Assembly (NCBI GenBank): GCA_946122785.1
Contig: CAMGYJ010000007.1
Location: 4,108,909 to 4,172,908 of the forward strand
Reading direction: 5' to 3'
Length of the DNA: 64,000 bases
Source of the DNA: Linum tenue
Lineage: Eukaryota > Streptophyta > Magnoliopsida > Malpighiales > Linaceae
Shown: in pieces, positions 36,839-47,480 of the stretch
Numbering within the stretch: position 1 is the first letter of the stretch
Layout of the letters: each line of letters starts with the position of its first letter
Position numbers and translations under genes: made by a program
Notes under the pieces: model-generated
The model's database searches: none
The model's input: only the letters and a program-made list of their open reading frames with translations
What the model was told of the DNA's origin: nothing

Positions 36839-39674
36839 TCCACATTAAAAGTATAATGGCTGAAAACAACTGGCACTGTACATCTAGACTACTTTACACT
36901 GTTCATTTAGACCTAATTTTCCTGTTCACTGAGTTCCGATTGGTTGTTACTCTGGTTGTTCAGTGGACTCTGACATAGATGGTCAGTTCACTTTGAGCTA
37001 TTGAGGCGATGTCCAGTTGCCATCTTATAGTTTCGTTGCTTTTGTTTGGTGTGATCGTAGTGATCTTTGCGTTGGTCACAGTGTATCTTTGAGTTTCTTT
37101 ATCAAACCGAATTTTGTTTTGTTGATTTCGTTGCAGAGATTGGGAGAGGAAGGGAGGGTTGCTGATGGAGACAAGTCATTGCCTTCTTCCTTTCACTGCA
37201 GAGACGTTGGGAGTCGCTGGAGACTGAATATATCTATTTTTTATTCTTTTGCTTTCTCGATTTTTGAGGGCTCTTGGGAGGCTGTGCATCCTCACTCCTC
37301 AGAGAATGGGTGAAGGTAATTGTAGCTAAACCTTTGCTTCTCGGTTTTTAATGGCCCCCGGTTAAGCCATAAAGCAGTCTTGAGAGGGGAGAACAGAAAA
37401 GGTAGAGGTGGATTTTAGAGCCACGTAGAGCTATTAGCTATTTGATTTTGGTATTTATATTTTACCTACCCGGCGTAGTGTCCAAAGAAGCCCCCTCTTG
37501 CAGGTGGCTCTTTTCTCCCTGTGCGTCTCTCTCTCTCCACAACAACCAAGACTGCTCAATCTCTCTTTCGTATTTCTCTTTTCTCCCTCTTTTCTCTAAA
37601 CACCGTCGATGTGGCCAAACACCGGAGCCCCGCTGAGCATCTCCGGTGGTGATGAATCGCAAGAATCCCAAGAAACACAGGTACTTCTATCTTTGTTCTC
37701 CTAGGTTCTGATATGAGGTCTTTTGTGGTTCTAATTTTTGTTTTCATTCAGTTCAAGTGATGCAATGAGGACCCGGGGACTACAAAGCAAATATGAAAAG
37801 GCTTCATATCGTTGGTTGTTCAACCGGACTGTTTTCTCAATCTCTATGTTGAGGTCTAGAGATGATTGCGAGGAGATCTAGGTCCGCAGGTATTGTTCTC
37901 TTTGTCAGTGATGTGTTCTTTTACCCTCTTTTGGGATGAGTTCGTTCTCTCTTTCTTCCTCCAAAGGGTTTGTTTGATGGCTTTTTCAGGGGAGATGTCG
38001 TCAACGAGTTCTAACTAGAAGCCAGTAAGACCAGGTGACTGCATGGATGAGAACCCATGATTCGCTGCAGGGCTTTTAGGCCGTTCGTTAAAAAGTCCCA
38101 CAGGGGCGTATCGATCAACGCCAGCTCCATTTTCGGTTGCCGATCAGGATCACACTTCTTTTGCAGAAGGAAGAAGGTAGACAACATTACTTTTTATTCG
38201 TTTCTTCCTTTGAGTTATACCCCACTTTCTCACTTTTTTCTTATTCACTCCTCTCTACGTTGATTTCACTCATCTCTTTTCTCAAAGAGTCTATCCTCTG
38301 TTTCTACCCCAGATAGGCAGAAGTTTTAAGCGAGGGTTTGGATGTGAGCCAGATTCTCAAGTGGAGTGGAAAATAAGAAATGGCCGATATCAGAGGTTTT
38401 CGACACATTCATGGATATATGTTAATACCCTGGAACCAAACAATAAACTCTTGGTCCTTCTTTTTTCTTTCTTTGGTTTTTCAGTTTTGATTCACTTAGA
38501 TGGGAGCTCTAATTGTGGTCTTGAGAAGAACTAGATTTTTAGGTTCTGTTTTGGGTTCACAAAATTGTTCACCTATTCTCCGTTTGATGAATTTGTCTAT
38601 CTCCCCTTCTTACTGTTTCTTCTTTCAAGCTCTCTAATTTCGTATTGATCTTGATTGGTATGCAGTTTGCACACCTCGATGGGTTTGCTTGCTTGCGCTT
38701 AAATGGGTTTCTGGTCGGATTTCGTGCGGTGTGACCTGCGGTTGGTTGAAGATAAATCGTGTCGTTGGTGATGGTGTGTGGCTAACGGAAGTCCCAAGGT
38801 TACAAGGAGCCTAATGGGTTCCATTTCTTTCGTTATGCTTCACCTTCTATTATCCCACTATGTAGAGTTCTGGTTTGCTCCCATTGAAAGGGAAGTGGGA
38901 CCTCGCCAGTGGTCTTTGTATTTGAGAATCAAAATGGTCTGCTCCTGAAATTCTCTCATCTTCCTTCTGATAGTTAATCTTTGCTTTTGTGGTGTTTTCA
39001 TGGAATCTCTCTACTCCTCTTCGTATACCCAGGCCATTATTGTTTATTCTCTATCCAATGACATTGGAGCTAAAGCCAGATGCTATTCTTGGAAATACTT
39101 TTGGTTGGTTGTCAAGTTGTAAACGTTCTTGCCAAGCTATATGGTTTTATCACTGAGGTGTGGTTAAAGATTATATCGATTTTGTTGTCTGTTTCTTAGA
39201 TGTAGTTTATCTATCTAATGTTGTATATATTCTTTTGTAGTTTTGTGGATGGGTAATAATGTAATGTTAATTATCAAACGATACCTCTTTCTAAACTTGG
39301 TTGCTCATCGAATCATATAGGCTTTCATGTATGTTTTTTTCCCTTCAGTTAGTACTCATGATAGGTATTAGTAATTTCCCATGATGAAAAAACTTCAGTT
39401 CTAAGTATTTGTGTAAGTAAACAATTTGTTAAATTAATTAACCATCACAACATTCAAGATTCCGACTGTTAATGAGATCAAGCGTGCTTTCCTGCAACTT
39501 CATCATAATTCTTTGCTTTTACAGTCATCATTCCTGCAGCAGTAGAGCATGAACCAGTTTCACAAGTTCTATCATACTGTTGAGCATAATACATCACAAG
39601 AGATCCAGAACCACTATGTATTAATTTGTTTTTTAACTTAGATCCCGTCGCGGAGGCGCGGGCAAAGATACTAG
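36839..39674 (+). mobile_element. Probable non-autonomous Helitron
   Basis: An approx. 2.83-kb insertion that interrupts duplication copy B (copy A runs straight through). The 3' end has a hairpin CCCG(T)CGC-GGAG-GCGCGGG at 39644-39662, eight bases, then CTAG at 39671-39674 followed by T, the Helitron 3' signature with insertion between A and T. The 5' end is less clear: TCCACATTAAAAG at 36839 or TTAAAAGTATAATGG a few bases later. No Rep/helicase frame is present. The interior has splice-like junctions and CT-rich segments (37130-38300), possibly captured gene pieces, but no protein I recognise. Confidence 0.62.
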
Positions 39675-40604
39675 TACTAAATTCGAGAGGATAGACAACA
39701 AGTAACAAAATAAAAATACAATACGCGCCGGTTTCCCGAATTAATACACCGTACCGAGCGACAGGCGCACACCATTAAGAAAATCTGTTGACCAATATAT
39801 ACGGTGTGTAGCTGGATATAATTACTAATTTGTCCCTGAAGTTGTTAGGAGACCAACGGTTGACCTTGCTACTATATATGCATATATAAACACAAGTGGA
39901 TCTTAATTAGAATTTTTTTTTTTCACAACGACAAGTGGAGATTAGGTGATTATCACTATATCGCACCAAGTTTCCATTACCATAAATCCCACTTGCATGT
40001 GTACGCAAATAGTAAGTGCATTATTAGAAGGCGAGAAGGAAAAAAAATAAAAAAAAATAAATTATATTTTAAGAATTAATGATTGAGGTGGATAATTTTC
40101 GAGAATTATCTAGTATCAATTGATCGAAATGTTGAAGATAATTATAAAATCTTGTATCATTGACTATCCATCTCAAATACAAATCAACTAGCTAACTTAA
40201 AGTTCGCACAAAATACCGTATATATATAAAGGGTCAATTGGACTCGAACAAGACTTTATGTAAAATAACAAATAAGTTATGTTATTAATTAATTAGTAGC
40301 TCTTTTCCACATTGTGAAAACCGAAACCCAAAAACTTGAATGATATGAGTAAAAACAAGAAACACAAATTATATTTTTGTAAGGACTGCAGACCGATTGA
40401 TCAATGGAAAGAATATAGAGTGCAAGCTTTCAAGTTTTAATGATTTGACTGAAAGCTTATAATTGTGTAAATTAAAATAAATTTTACAAGTTAAGATTAG
40501 GTGATATGTATAGTTCGCAACTTCACAATATTCACGTCAATAAAGTTATATATATATATTTTTTTTTTTGTTGCAATAATTAAAATTCAATTTTTGGGTT
40601 GTCC

Positions 40605-40778
40605 GTCCATGAAACCGTACCGGAGATCGTACCGGGAAAGTAAGTTTTAGGGTATTTTATGGTAAAACCGTGGTTTAACCATAGTTCAACCGTTATACCG
40701 TTAAATACCGCCTACCGGTTTAGCCTCCGATACTGGTATTTCGTGGTTGAACCGTCGGTACGGTACGGTTTCATGGAC
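40605..40778. mobile_element. Short inverted-repeat element, 18-bp perfect termini
   Basis: GTCCATGAAACCGTACCG at 40605-40622 is the exact reverse complement of 40761-40778. The interior is rich in ACCG/CGGT steps. A partial relative lies at about 44515-44590 (CAACCGTTTAATACC...CTACCTACCGGTT). No clear target-site duplication, so the class is open. Confidence 0.65.
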
Positions 40779-40864
40779 ACTGCTCACAGGTAGTGTCCAG
40801 GTGTTACCATGCATCTTCTTTTCAGTGTGTCTTGTTCCACTCCGCGTCTTATAGATATAACACG

Positions 40865-41062
40865 CAGTGGCGGATCTAGGCGCTGCCCCGCCCCCCGTGC
40901 CACGACTCAGCCCTACGCTCGATTCAGAGCCAGTATAGCACTTGTAAAAATTTCGATTTTAGGTCTTCGTTTCATTGCTCGTCGGGTTCCAGACCAGCCC
41001 TCTTTCCGTCTCCTTTCAAATGTGGCGCGGTGCTCCAGTACCCTATCCTGGATCCGCCGCCG
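40865..41062. mobile_element. hAT-type MITE upstream of the BAHD gene
   Basis: 198 bp from CAGTGGCGGATCTAGG to CCTGGATCCGCCGCCG, imperfect terminal inverted repeats of the widespread plant CAGTGGCGGA type. Flanks ATAACACG and ATAACAGT match at 6 of 8, consistent with an aged 8-bp hAT target duplication. It ends 309 bp before the BAHD start codon. Confidence 0.7.
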
Positions 41063-41250
41063 ATAACAGTGGTTGTTCGTATCGTGTGGGGAAAAAAAAC
41101 ATGCTCTATCAGTCACTTTTGAATCAATGTGTTTTTTTTCTTCTTCGTTTTTATTACCTGACCTACAAAAGTCTTGTATATTATTCGTATCTATTCAGCT
41201 TCACCTCAGAGATACGTATGAAGAAGAAAAAAAAAGTGATCATCCCCGCC

Positions 41251-41257
41251 TATAAAT
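41251..41257 (+). promoter_or_regulatory. Likely TATA box of the BAHD gene
   Basis: TATAAAT, 115-121 bp upstream of the ATG at 41372, in a CCGCC-TATAAAT-TCACC setting typical of a plant core promoter. Distance leaves room for a leader of about 80-90 nt. Confidence 0.5.
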
Positions 41258-41371
41258 TCACCCTCACGAACCCACTCCACCTCCGCCTCAAACCAAACCA
41301 CCACCACAAAAAAGCTAATCACTCATTAACAATTAAATCACTCTTTAATCACGTACATCCGTACACGGATT

Positions 41372-43493
41372 ATGGGTTCGATAGCCGAAGATCTCCCGCT
41401 GCTCGCCACCAAACTCCACATCACCACCAACAAGAACACCCATCAGCCCACGCCGGCGCCGCCGTCCATCGGTTTCGCCGTGACGGCGGTGAAGAAGGAG
41501 CTGGTGGCGGCGGTGCTTCCGGTCCAGGAGCACTGGCTCCCGCTATCCAACCTCGACCTCCTCCTCCCGCCGGTCGACGTCGGTGTGTTCTTCTGTTACC
41601 CCCACGGCGGCGGAGACGCCGCCGCCGCGGTGCTGAAGAAGGGCCTGGCGCAGGCGCTGGTTTCGTACTACGCCTTCGCCGGGGAGTTGGTGATGAGCTC
41701 CGGCGGCGAGCCGGAGCTTCTCTGCAACAACCGCGGCGTCGAGTTCTCCGAGGCCTACGCTGACGTGGCACTCAGGGAGCTCGACTTGTACAACCCCGAC
41801 GACTCCGTCGAAGGCAAGCTCGTTCCCCTAAAAAACGGTGGCGTTTTGGCTGTTCAGGTAAATGCTTTACTTATTCGCGTCATATTGGTGTTTACTCATG
41901 TAATAATAGTGCTTATTATCAGGATGGCAATTTCGACCTGACCCGATTTACCCGACCTGTTTGATCTGTTTTGGGGCGGGTCAAACCCGCTCCGTAGGCG
42001 CGGGGGGAGCATGGGTACCTCTCATCGACCCAACCTGCCCTGACCCGCCCCATTTTGGACCCGTTCTTGCCTAAATTACATATAATCTTAGTCAAATTAC
42101 TTAAGATCTTCCTCTTATTACATTATATTTTAACTATAATAAAGTTGTAAATAAGGAAAAACCTCAATTTCTTCAGTAATTGAACTACATTTTATCATAT
42201 TATGGTTTTTTTCTTGGTCTTTCAATGAAAATAATGAATATTTTTAATGTTTTTCACATAAATTATATACCCAATGGGTCGACCTGCCCTGACCCGCGCC
42301 CCGTGATAAATTACCCGACCTGGACCCGACCTGCCATGGGGCGGGTATGGGTATCGAGATACCCGCCCCGAACCTGCCCCATTGCCATTCCTACTTATTA
42401 TTCGATGCAAATTTTTTTTTTATCTGATTACATGAATAATCGTTACATAAATAAATATCGAATTACATGAATAATTATAACGAACACAAAAATGCGTGAA
42501 TTAAATGCCTCGTGAAACTGATGAAATTCTAAATTTGGCGGCGCCATGCAGGTGACGAAACTGAGGTGCGGAGGCTTAGTAGTGGGATGCTCGTTCGACC
42601 ACCGCATCGCCGACGCCTACTCCTTCAACATGTTCCTCGTCTCGTGGGCCGAGTCGGCCCAATCCAGGCCCATCTCCACCCTCCCTTCCTTCCGCCGCTC
42701 CTTGCTCAACCCCCGCCGCCCGCTCTCCCACAACTCCGCCGCCCTCGACGACATGTACATCCCCGTCTCCTCCCTCCCGCCGCCGCCGCCGCCCTCCTCC
42801 GTCCTCATCAGCCGCATCTACCACGTCAGCTCCGACTCGCTCCTCAACCTCCAATCCCTCGCCAACACCAACAACAAAAACAAAAACAATAACCGCTTCT
42901 CGAAGCTCGAGTCCTTCTGCGCGTATCTCTGGCAGCTCGTCGCGAGATCGACGCTTGGAAACGACGACGTCGTTTCCAAGATGGGGATTGTCGTGGATGG
43001 ACGGTCCAGATTGGGCGATCAGATGGGATCCTACGTCGGGAACGTGCTCTCGATCCCGTACGGCGGGAAGCGCGTGGGCGAGCTGGTTGGGAACTCGCTG
43101 GGACACGTGGCGGGCGGGGTCCACGAGTTTCTGTCCGGCGGGGCGAGCCGGGACCACTTCCTGGGCCTGATCGACTGGGTGGAGGCACACAGGCCGGAGC
43201 CCGCGGTGTCGAAGATATACAGCGCCGGGAACGCGGATGGGCCCGCGTTCGTGGTGTCGTCCGGGCGCGGGCTGCCCGTGGGCCGGGTGGATTTCGGGTT
43301 TGGGCTGCCGGTTTTCGGGTCGTACCATTTCCCGTGGGGCGGGGCGGCTGGTTACGTGATGCCGATGCCGTGCCCGAAGGGGAACGGGGATTGGGTGGTG
43401 TACATGCACTTGTTTGAGGAGCAGTTGGAGCTGATTGAGAGGGAAGCTGCCGCCGTTTTCAGGCCGTTCGCTTGGGACTACGTCGTCGTTTAA
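41372..43493 (+). CDS. BAHD acyltransferase (HCT / coniferyl alcohol acyltransferase-like)
   Basis: Two exons, 41372-41857 and 42552-43493, give 475 residues, normal for BAHD enzymes. The catalytic H179xxxD183 (HRIAD) starts exon 2, just after the usual BAHD intron position. The C-terminal structural motif is DFGFG (about 409-413) instead of DFGWG. Other family blocks are [39 protein letters not shown] and [14 protein letters not shown]. These blocks recall coniferyl-alcohol-type acyltransferases, which move an acyl group from acyl-CoA to an alcohol in the cytosol; the true substrates are unknown. Coding GC content is far above the surroundings, with GCC/GGC/CCG runs. A proline run (PPPPPP) and an Asn/Lys-rich loop lie between the two motifs. 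A hAT MITE sits in the intron. Confidence 0.93.
41920..42393. mobile_element. hAT-type MITE in the BAHD intron
   Basis: 474 bp with termini CAGGATGGCAAT and ATTGCCATTCCTA (complement TAGGAATGGCAAT), fitting the hAT terminal pattern YARNG. Perfect 8-bp target duplication CTTATTAT at 41912-41919 and 42394-42401. GGGTC-rich arms flank an AT-rich centre; no transposase. Confidence 0.85.
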
Positions 43494-44678
43494 TGTAAAA
43501 GCCCATTTGTACGTGTACGTGTGTGCATGCATGTGTATTTATCCGTCTATCTGTACCGTATAAATTCATGTTGGTTGGCAGTACGTATATACATAGACGA
43601 GAGTGATCGATCTACGTATTTTGTACGTTACTATATATATTCATGGTGCCGTTACATATGTAATGCTTGATTAGAGTCGGAGAAAATTTTTCTCTCGTAT
43701 ATATTATCTTATGTGTATATTTATTTTTCAAGTAATTATTGGAGTCGTCGCAACTTGAAAACTAGGTCTCTGAAGTCTCCCTCAAAAGACTAGATCTGTT
43801 CTTACATGAGTTTAAACGAGAGTTCGAAGTTGGATAACGTTGAATGAACATCACGATAAACATGAAAGGAGATGGTGAACTAGTTGAATGTTGGGTGCGA
43901 TCCGCCATTGTCGTCATAGTAAAAAAAAAAAATTAATATAACCGTCTCATACTCGATCAATTATATGTGATTAATTCTCCTCATCATTCATTCGATGAGG
44001 AAGAGTATTGGATAACCATTTCAGAATTGTCGTAATTTTTTGTTTTTTTTTTTTTTTGTGTGTGGTGGTTGATGCTTCCATTTGGTTTATATATATATAT
44101 GAATTTACTACGTGTCCGTGCACTAATGAAAAATGAACGTACTGTTGCTTAGTCTTTTTCATATATAGGTCATCATGTCGATGGTGAAGAAGCTATCAAT
44201 GACGGTATATGTATTTTATGCACATGGCGAGCCTTGCAATGTAGACAAAATTGGTGACCTGTAGTACTTGCTAGATTCTTCTATTCGAATCTACTGGGAT
44301 CAATTGGTTATTGAAATAGCACTGGTTTTATGTTCGGATTCTGATGACTCTCGTATTTTATGTTAAGAACACAGTATCCGGAGTCAGTGAAAACTTCAAG
44401 TCCATATGAGCCGGCTTTCGTTTGAGAATGTGTATTTGTAAGTGGTATATGATCCATAATTGGACATCTTTCGACAACTGAAGTTATTGAAATCAACTGG
44501 TTCTTAACAAAATCGTAGTTCAACCGTTTAATACCACTAAAACCGTCTACCTACCGGTTCGAGATCGATACCCAATATTTTTCGATGAAAACAGAACATT
44601 AATAGAGTACAATTCTAAAAACTACAGTCCCACCACCATTTGAGCATCCAAAACCGTGGAAAGCCAAGGCGAGACAAC
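43494..44678. other. BAHD 3' region and intergenic
   Basis: 3' UTR of the BAHD gene, then AT-rich DNA with an A run near 43921 and a T run near 44043. The only recognisable item is the ACCG-rich fragment at 44515-44590 noted under the element at 40605. Confidence 0.4.
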
Positions 44679-45657
44679 TAGGAATGGCAACGAGTCGGAT
44701 TGGGGGCGGATAGTGCGTATATGTTACCCATACCTAAAATAGTTCGGGTTTTACCCATACCCATGCACATATGAGAAACGGGTAGAAAATCAAAACCGTG
44801 CTCATGCCCGTTCGGGTTTTGGGTATCCCCGGTTATCCATGGGTAATAAATTCTCTTTATAACTCTAACCAATATGTTAACATTCACACGTATACTCACA
44901 TTACGTAAGAAGAAAAGTACGATAATAATTCACTAGAATTAAGAAAATTAATTAAAATAACACAATTTTATGAAAATATTATCATTATGGTGGCGTATTC
45001 GGCGCACCCACTTTTTTGGGTGCACTCAGTGCACCCGCCTCATAATCATCATTCTGAGCATGCGATTCATGTCAAAACGGTATCAATTGTTGCTTATGAT
45101 ATTATAAACAAGAAGCACATGAATTTGAAAAAAAAATCATTTAAAATTTACTTTAATTTGAAGGATTTGGGATTCAGGGGTTTAGGGTTAGGGTTTAAGT
45201 TTACTGTTTGGGATTTTGCATTGGGATTCAAAATTGAAGGTTAAGGGGTTAGGGTAATAGATTCATTTGTTATGATTCATTGTCATATCATCATATTAGA
45301 TTGAGAGTACTAATTAAAGTTCAAAATTTGATGTACTATGGACACTTTTAGAGATGGGTGCACTGAGTACACCCATAAAAGTGAGTGCACCGAAGTAGCC
45401 ACCTTATAATTATATGCTAAATATAATATATATTAGAGAAAAATAATAATTATTTTTAGACAAAATATATATACATGTTTGTAATCGGACGGTTTCGGGT
45501 TGGATAGTGAGAAAACCATGTTCACCCATTACCCACAATATTCGGGTTCGGATTTTATACGTACCCACTAAAAGTTTTTCAATTTCGAGTATTATCCTAC
45601 CCGATTAAGTCATATTCGAACGGATATCCATGATTACAGATATTTTTGTCATCCTAG
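44679..45657. mobile_element. hAT-like element carrying a nested MITE
   Basis: Left end TAGGAATGGCAAC, right end GTCATCCTAG, both followed inward by GGGT/CGGGT-type sequence (44690-44850 and 45480-45650). GACAAC stands directly outside both ends (44673-44678 and 45658-45663), a short or eroded target duplication. The AT-rich middle is interrupted by the MITE at 44989-45403. Non-autonomous; related in style to the element at 41920. Confidence 0.6.
44989..45403. mobile_element. Mutator-type MITE, copy 2, nested
   Basis: 415 bp. Ends GGTGGCGTATTCGGCGCAC and GTGCACCGAAGTAGCCACC are imperfect inverted repeats. Flanks TTATCATTAT and TTATAATTAT match at 9 of 10, fitting a Mutator-like 9-10 bp duplication. 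Interior contains telomere-like GGTTTAGGGTTAGGGTTT at about 45179. Same family as 36331-36725. Confidence 0.75.
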
Positions 45658-46192
45658 GACAACGGGATACCATTGCCACACCTTTCCCACGTGAACTGGT
45701 TGATGCGGCCAATTTCATCGGCCAATTTGTTACCCTTCCGGCCCGTGAGCCGTGACGGAGAGTGTCTGATTCTGATATCATGTCAGAATTGGTTGGACAG
45801 GCTTGGGCCGTGGGTCGGATCCATCTTAATCCAGCTTTTTGGTGTTGGGCCTGCCTGAGATGGGGACTTTGCCTTCTAGACCACTAACCGTCAAATCGCT
45901 AAAGGCCGTTGAATAAGACGGATCATCAGATGTTGACTTTGGAATTTTCTTTTTGATATACGACGCCACACAATTTTGGGTCTCGAGTAGGGTCAACAAC
46001 CATTGTTATGTGTTTGTGTACTTGTATTTGTAATTAGATATGACTCCTTGATTGTAAGTACATTCACATTTAAAACGATGAGATTAAAATGATCATTTAT
46101 TTTTTCTTTCTACATTATAAACAACTTGTATTGTTTCGTAGGATGACAATGGGTCGGATTGAGTCGGGTTTCTCAAAAACCCAAATCTAACT

Positions 46193-46388
46193 CATCAGCG
46201 GCGGATTCACCACTGGGTAGAGCACTGGGCCACATTTTGAAAAGAGGCAGGATGGGTTGGGCCGTAGTTCAACGAACACTTAAACGATTACCGAAAATAA
46301 AAATAAAAAATTACAAGTGATATACTAGCTTTGATCCGGAGAAGGGTTGGGCCGCAGCCCGAGGGCGGCCCCTTGGATCCGCCGCTAC
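46193..46388. mobile_element. hAT-type MITE, nested
   Basis: Ends CAGCGGCGGATTCACCACTG and CCCTTGGATCCGCCGCTA; flanks TAACTCAT and CAACTCAG match at 6 of 8. It lies inside an older GGGTCGG element that starts TAGGATGACAATGGG at 46139 and whose right end is unclear (about 46480). Confidence 0.62.
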
Positions 46389-46556
46389 AACTCAGCTGGT
46401 GCATTCGTCAATAAAATTCAGTAAAATACTTACTTGGTTTTAGAAGAGAAAATCGCACCCAACTCAACGGGTACCCATGGGCGCATGAGAACACAACTAT
46501 ACCTTAGCATCCTTAGTATGCCTGATTCGACATTTGTCAATAATGAATTTCGCGCA

Positions 46557-46751
46557 GTGGTGAAGCTACGTCAAGTCCATGGGAGGGTATAGCCCCCTCT
46601 CAACTCTCGAAATCATGTAAAATTACATTTAAATTTGGTAATAAATTTGAGAAATATAGTAGTAGTAATGCTTTAGCCCCCCTCACCATTTTAAATTCTA
46701 TGAACGTAAATTTTTAGCCCCCTCGTCAAGATTCATGGCTACGCCGCTGCT
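46557..46751. mobile_element. hAT-type MITE (CAGTGG..CCGCTG)
   Basis: Left end near CAGTGGTGAAGCTACGTCAAG, right end TTGACGAG-complement region to GGCTACGCCGCTG. Flanks share TTTCGC (ATTTCGCG / CTTTCGCA, 6 of 8). Interior holds two TAGCCCCC(C/T)C blocks. Confidence 0.62.
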
Positions 46752-47480
46752 TTCGCATCGCCACAAATGTATAGCGCTTCCACTCTTCATAGATGACATG
46801 TCGTCATAGTAAATATGTCTGATTGATACAGTCAATACCTATAAGCGGAAGCTAGTAAACATGCTCCATGAGCGTCTCGAAGCAAAAATTTCGTCAGACC
46901 TACTAGCTGCCCTACATATCCGAACGATTAAAGCAGTTGGATTGGATCATTCAAATTTTGCCAATAAAAACTTGATTAAATCAACCAAATCCCATGTAAC
47001 CCAAGCCACCTTCATGTTTGATAGCACAAAAGGTACTTCCCAGACAATCCATTGAATCCACTCTCGACGACTCGTAAGCAACACTCCATCGAAAATCTTG
47101 TCGTATGTGCATTCATACGTCGATGTAAATCATTCGGTAGTTGGAAAGCATGGCATAACATAAATCGTTGTTTTTAGAAGTTGCTTCCACATTTTTTATT
47201 GACCTACTAGAAGACCCACCCCCAATAATGGATCCATCTAGTGTACCCATTTCTATTGGGCCAGCCCGAGATGGGGATTGCTTTGAGTTGGTCTCGTGGG
47301 GTTTGCAGGTCCAGGAAGACTCTTCGGCTTGTTAGCGTACTTTGCCTTCCTTGACCGCTAACCTTAAAAGTCCGAATAGACGTTTGTGGATCTGGATCAT
47401 GCTGTTTGAATGGCCCAAATATGAATGAATCGAAGCTTCCGTGGAAAACGCGATGTGTTGACTCCAAAGTCAAGCAAGGC

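Larger units (their letters stand above)
35711..40215 (+). repeat. Segmental direct duplication, copy B, interrupted
   Basis: Second copy of the segment at 32541-33960. It runs 35711 to about 36330, resumes 36726 to about 36840 after a Mutator-type MITE, and resumes again at 39675 to about 40215 after a probable Helitron. Without the insertions the copies lie about 3.2 kb apart in direct order. Confidence 0.78.
45790..47480. repeat. Dispersed repeat pair around 45790-45950 and 47250-47480
   Basis: Both stretches contain TTGGGCC(T/A)GCC(T/C)GAGATGGGGA, a block with TTTGCCTTC and GACC(A/G)CTAACC, then GAT..GGATCAT and GTTGACT, in the same order. The second copy has an extra insertion after GGGGATT. 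Probably two old copies of an unclassified element; the span given includes the DNA between them. Confidence 0.5.

Noticed and set aside
37000..38300. Possible independent multi-exon gene
   Set aside because: Splice-like borders occur but no reading frame continues across them; better explained as Helitron interior.
39478..39708. 76-codon minus-strand frame near the Helitron 3' end
   Set aside because: Overlaps the hairpin and the element border; no recognised domain or splice context.
42576..43532. 318-codon open frame on the minus strand
   Set aside because: Antisense shadow of GC-rich BAHD exon 2; few stop codons are expected there, and the translation has no family features.
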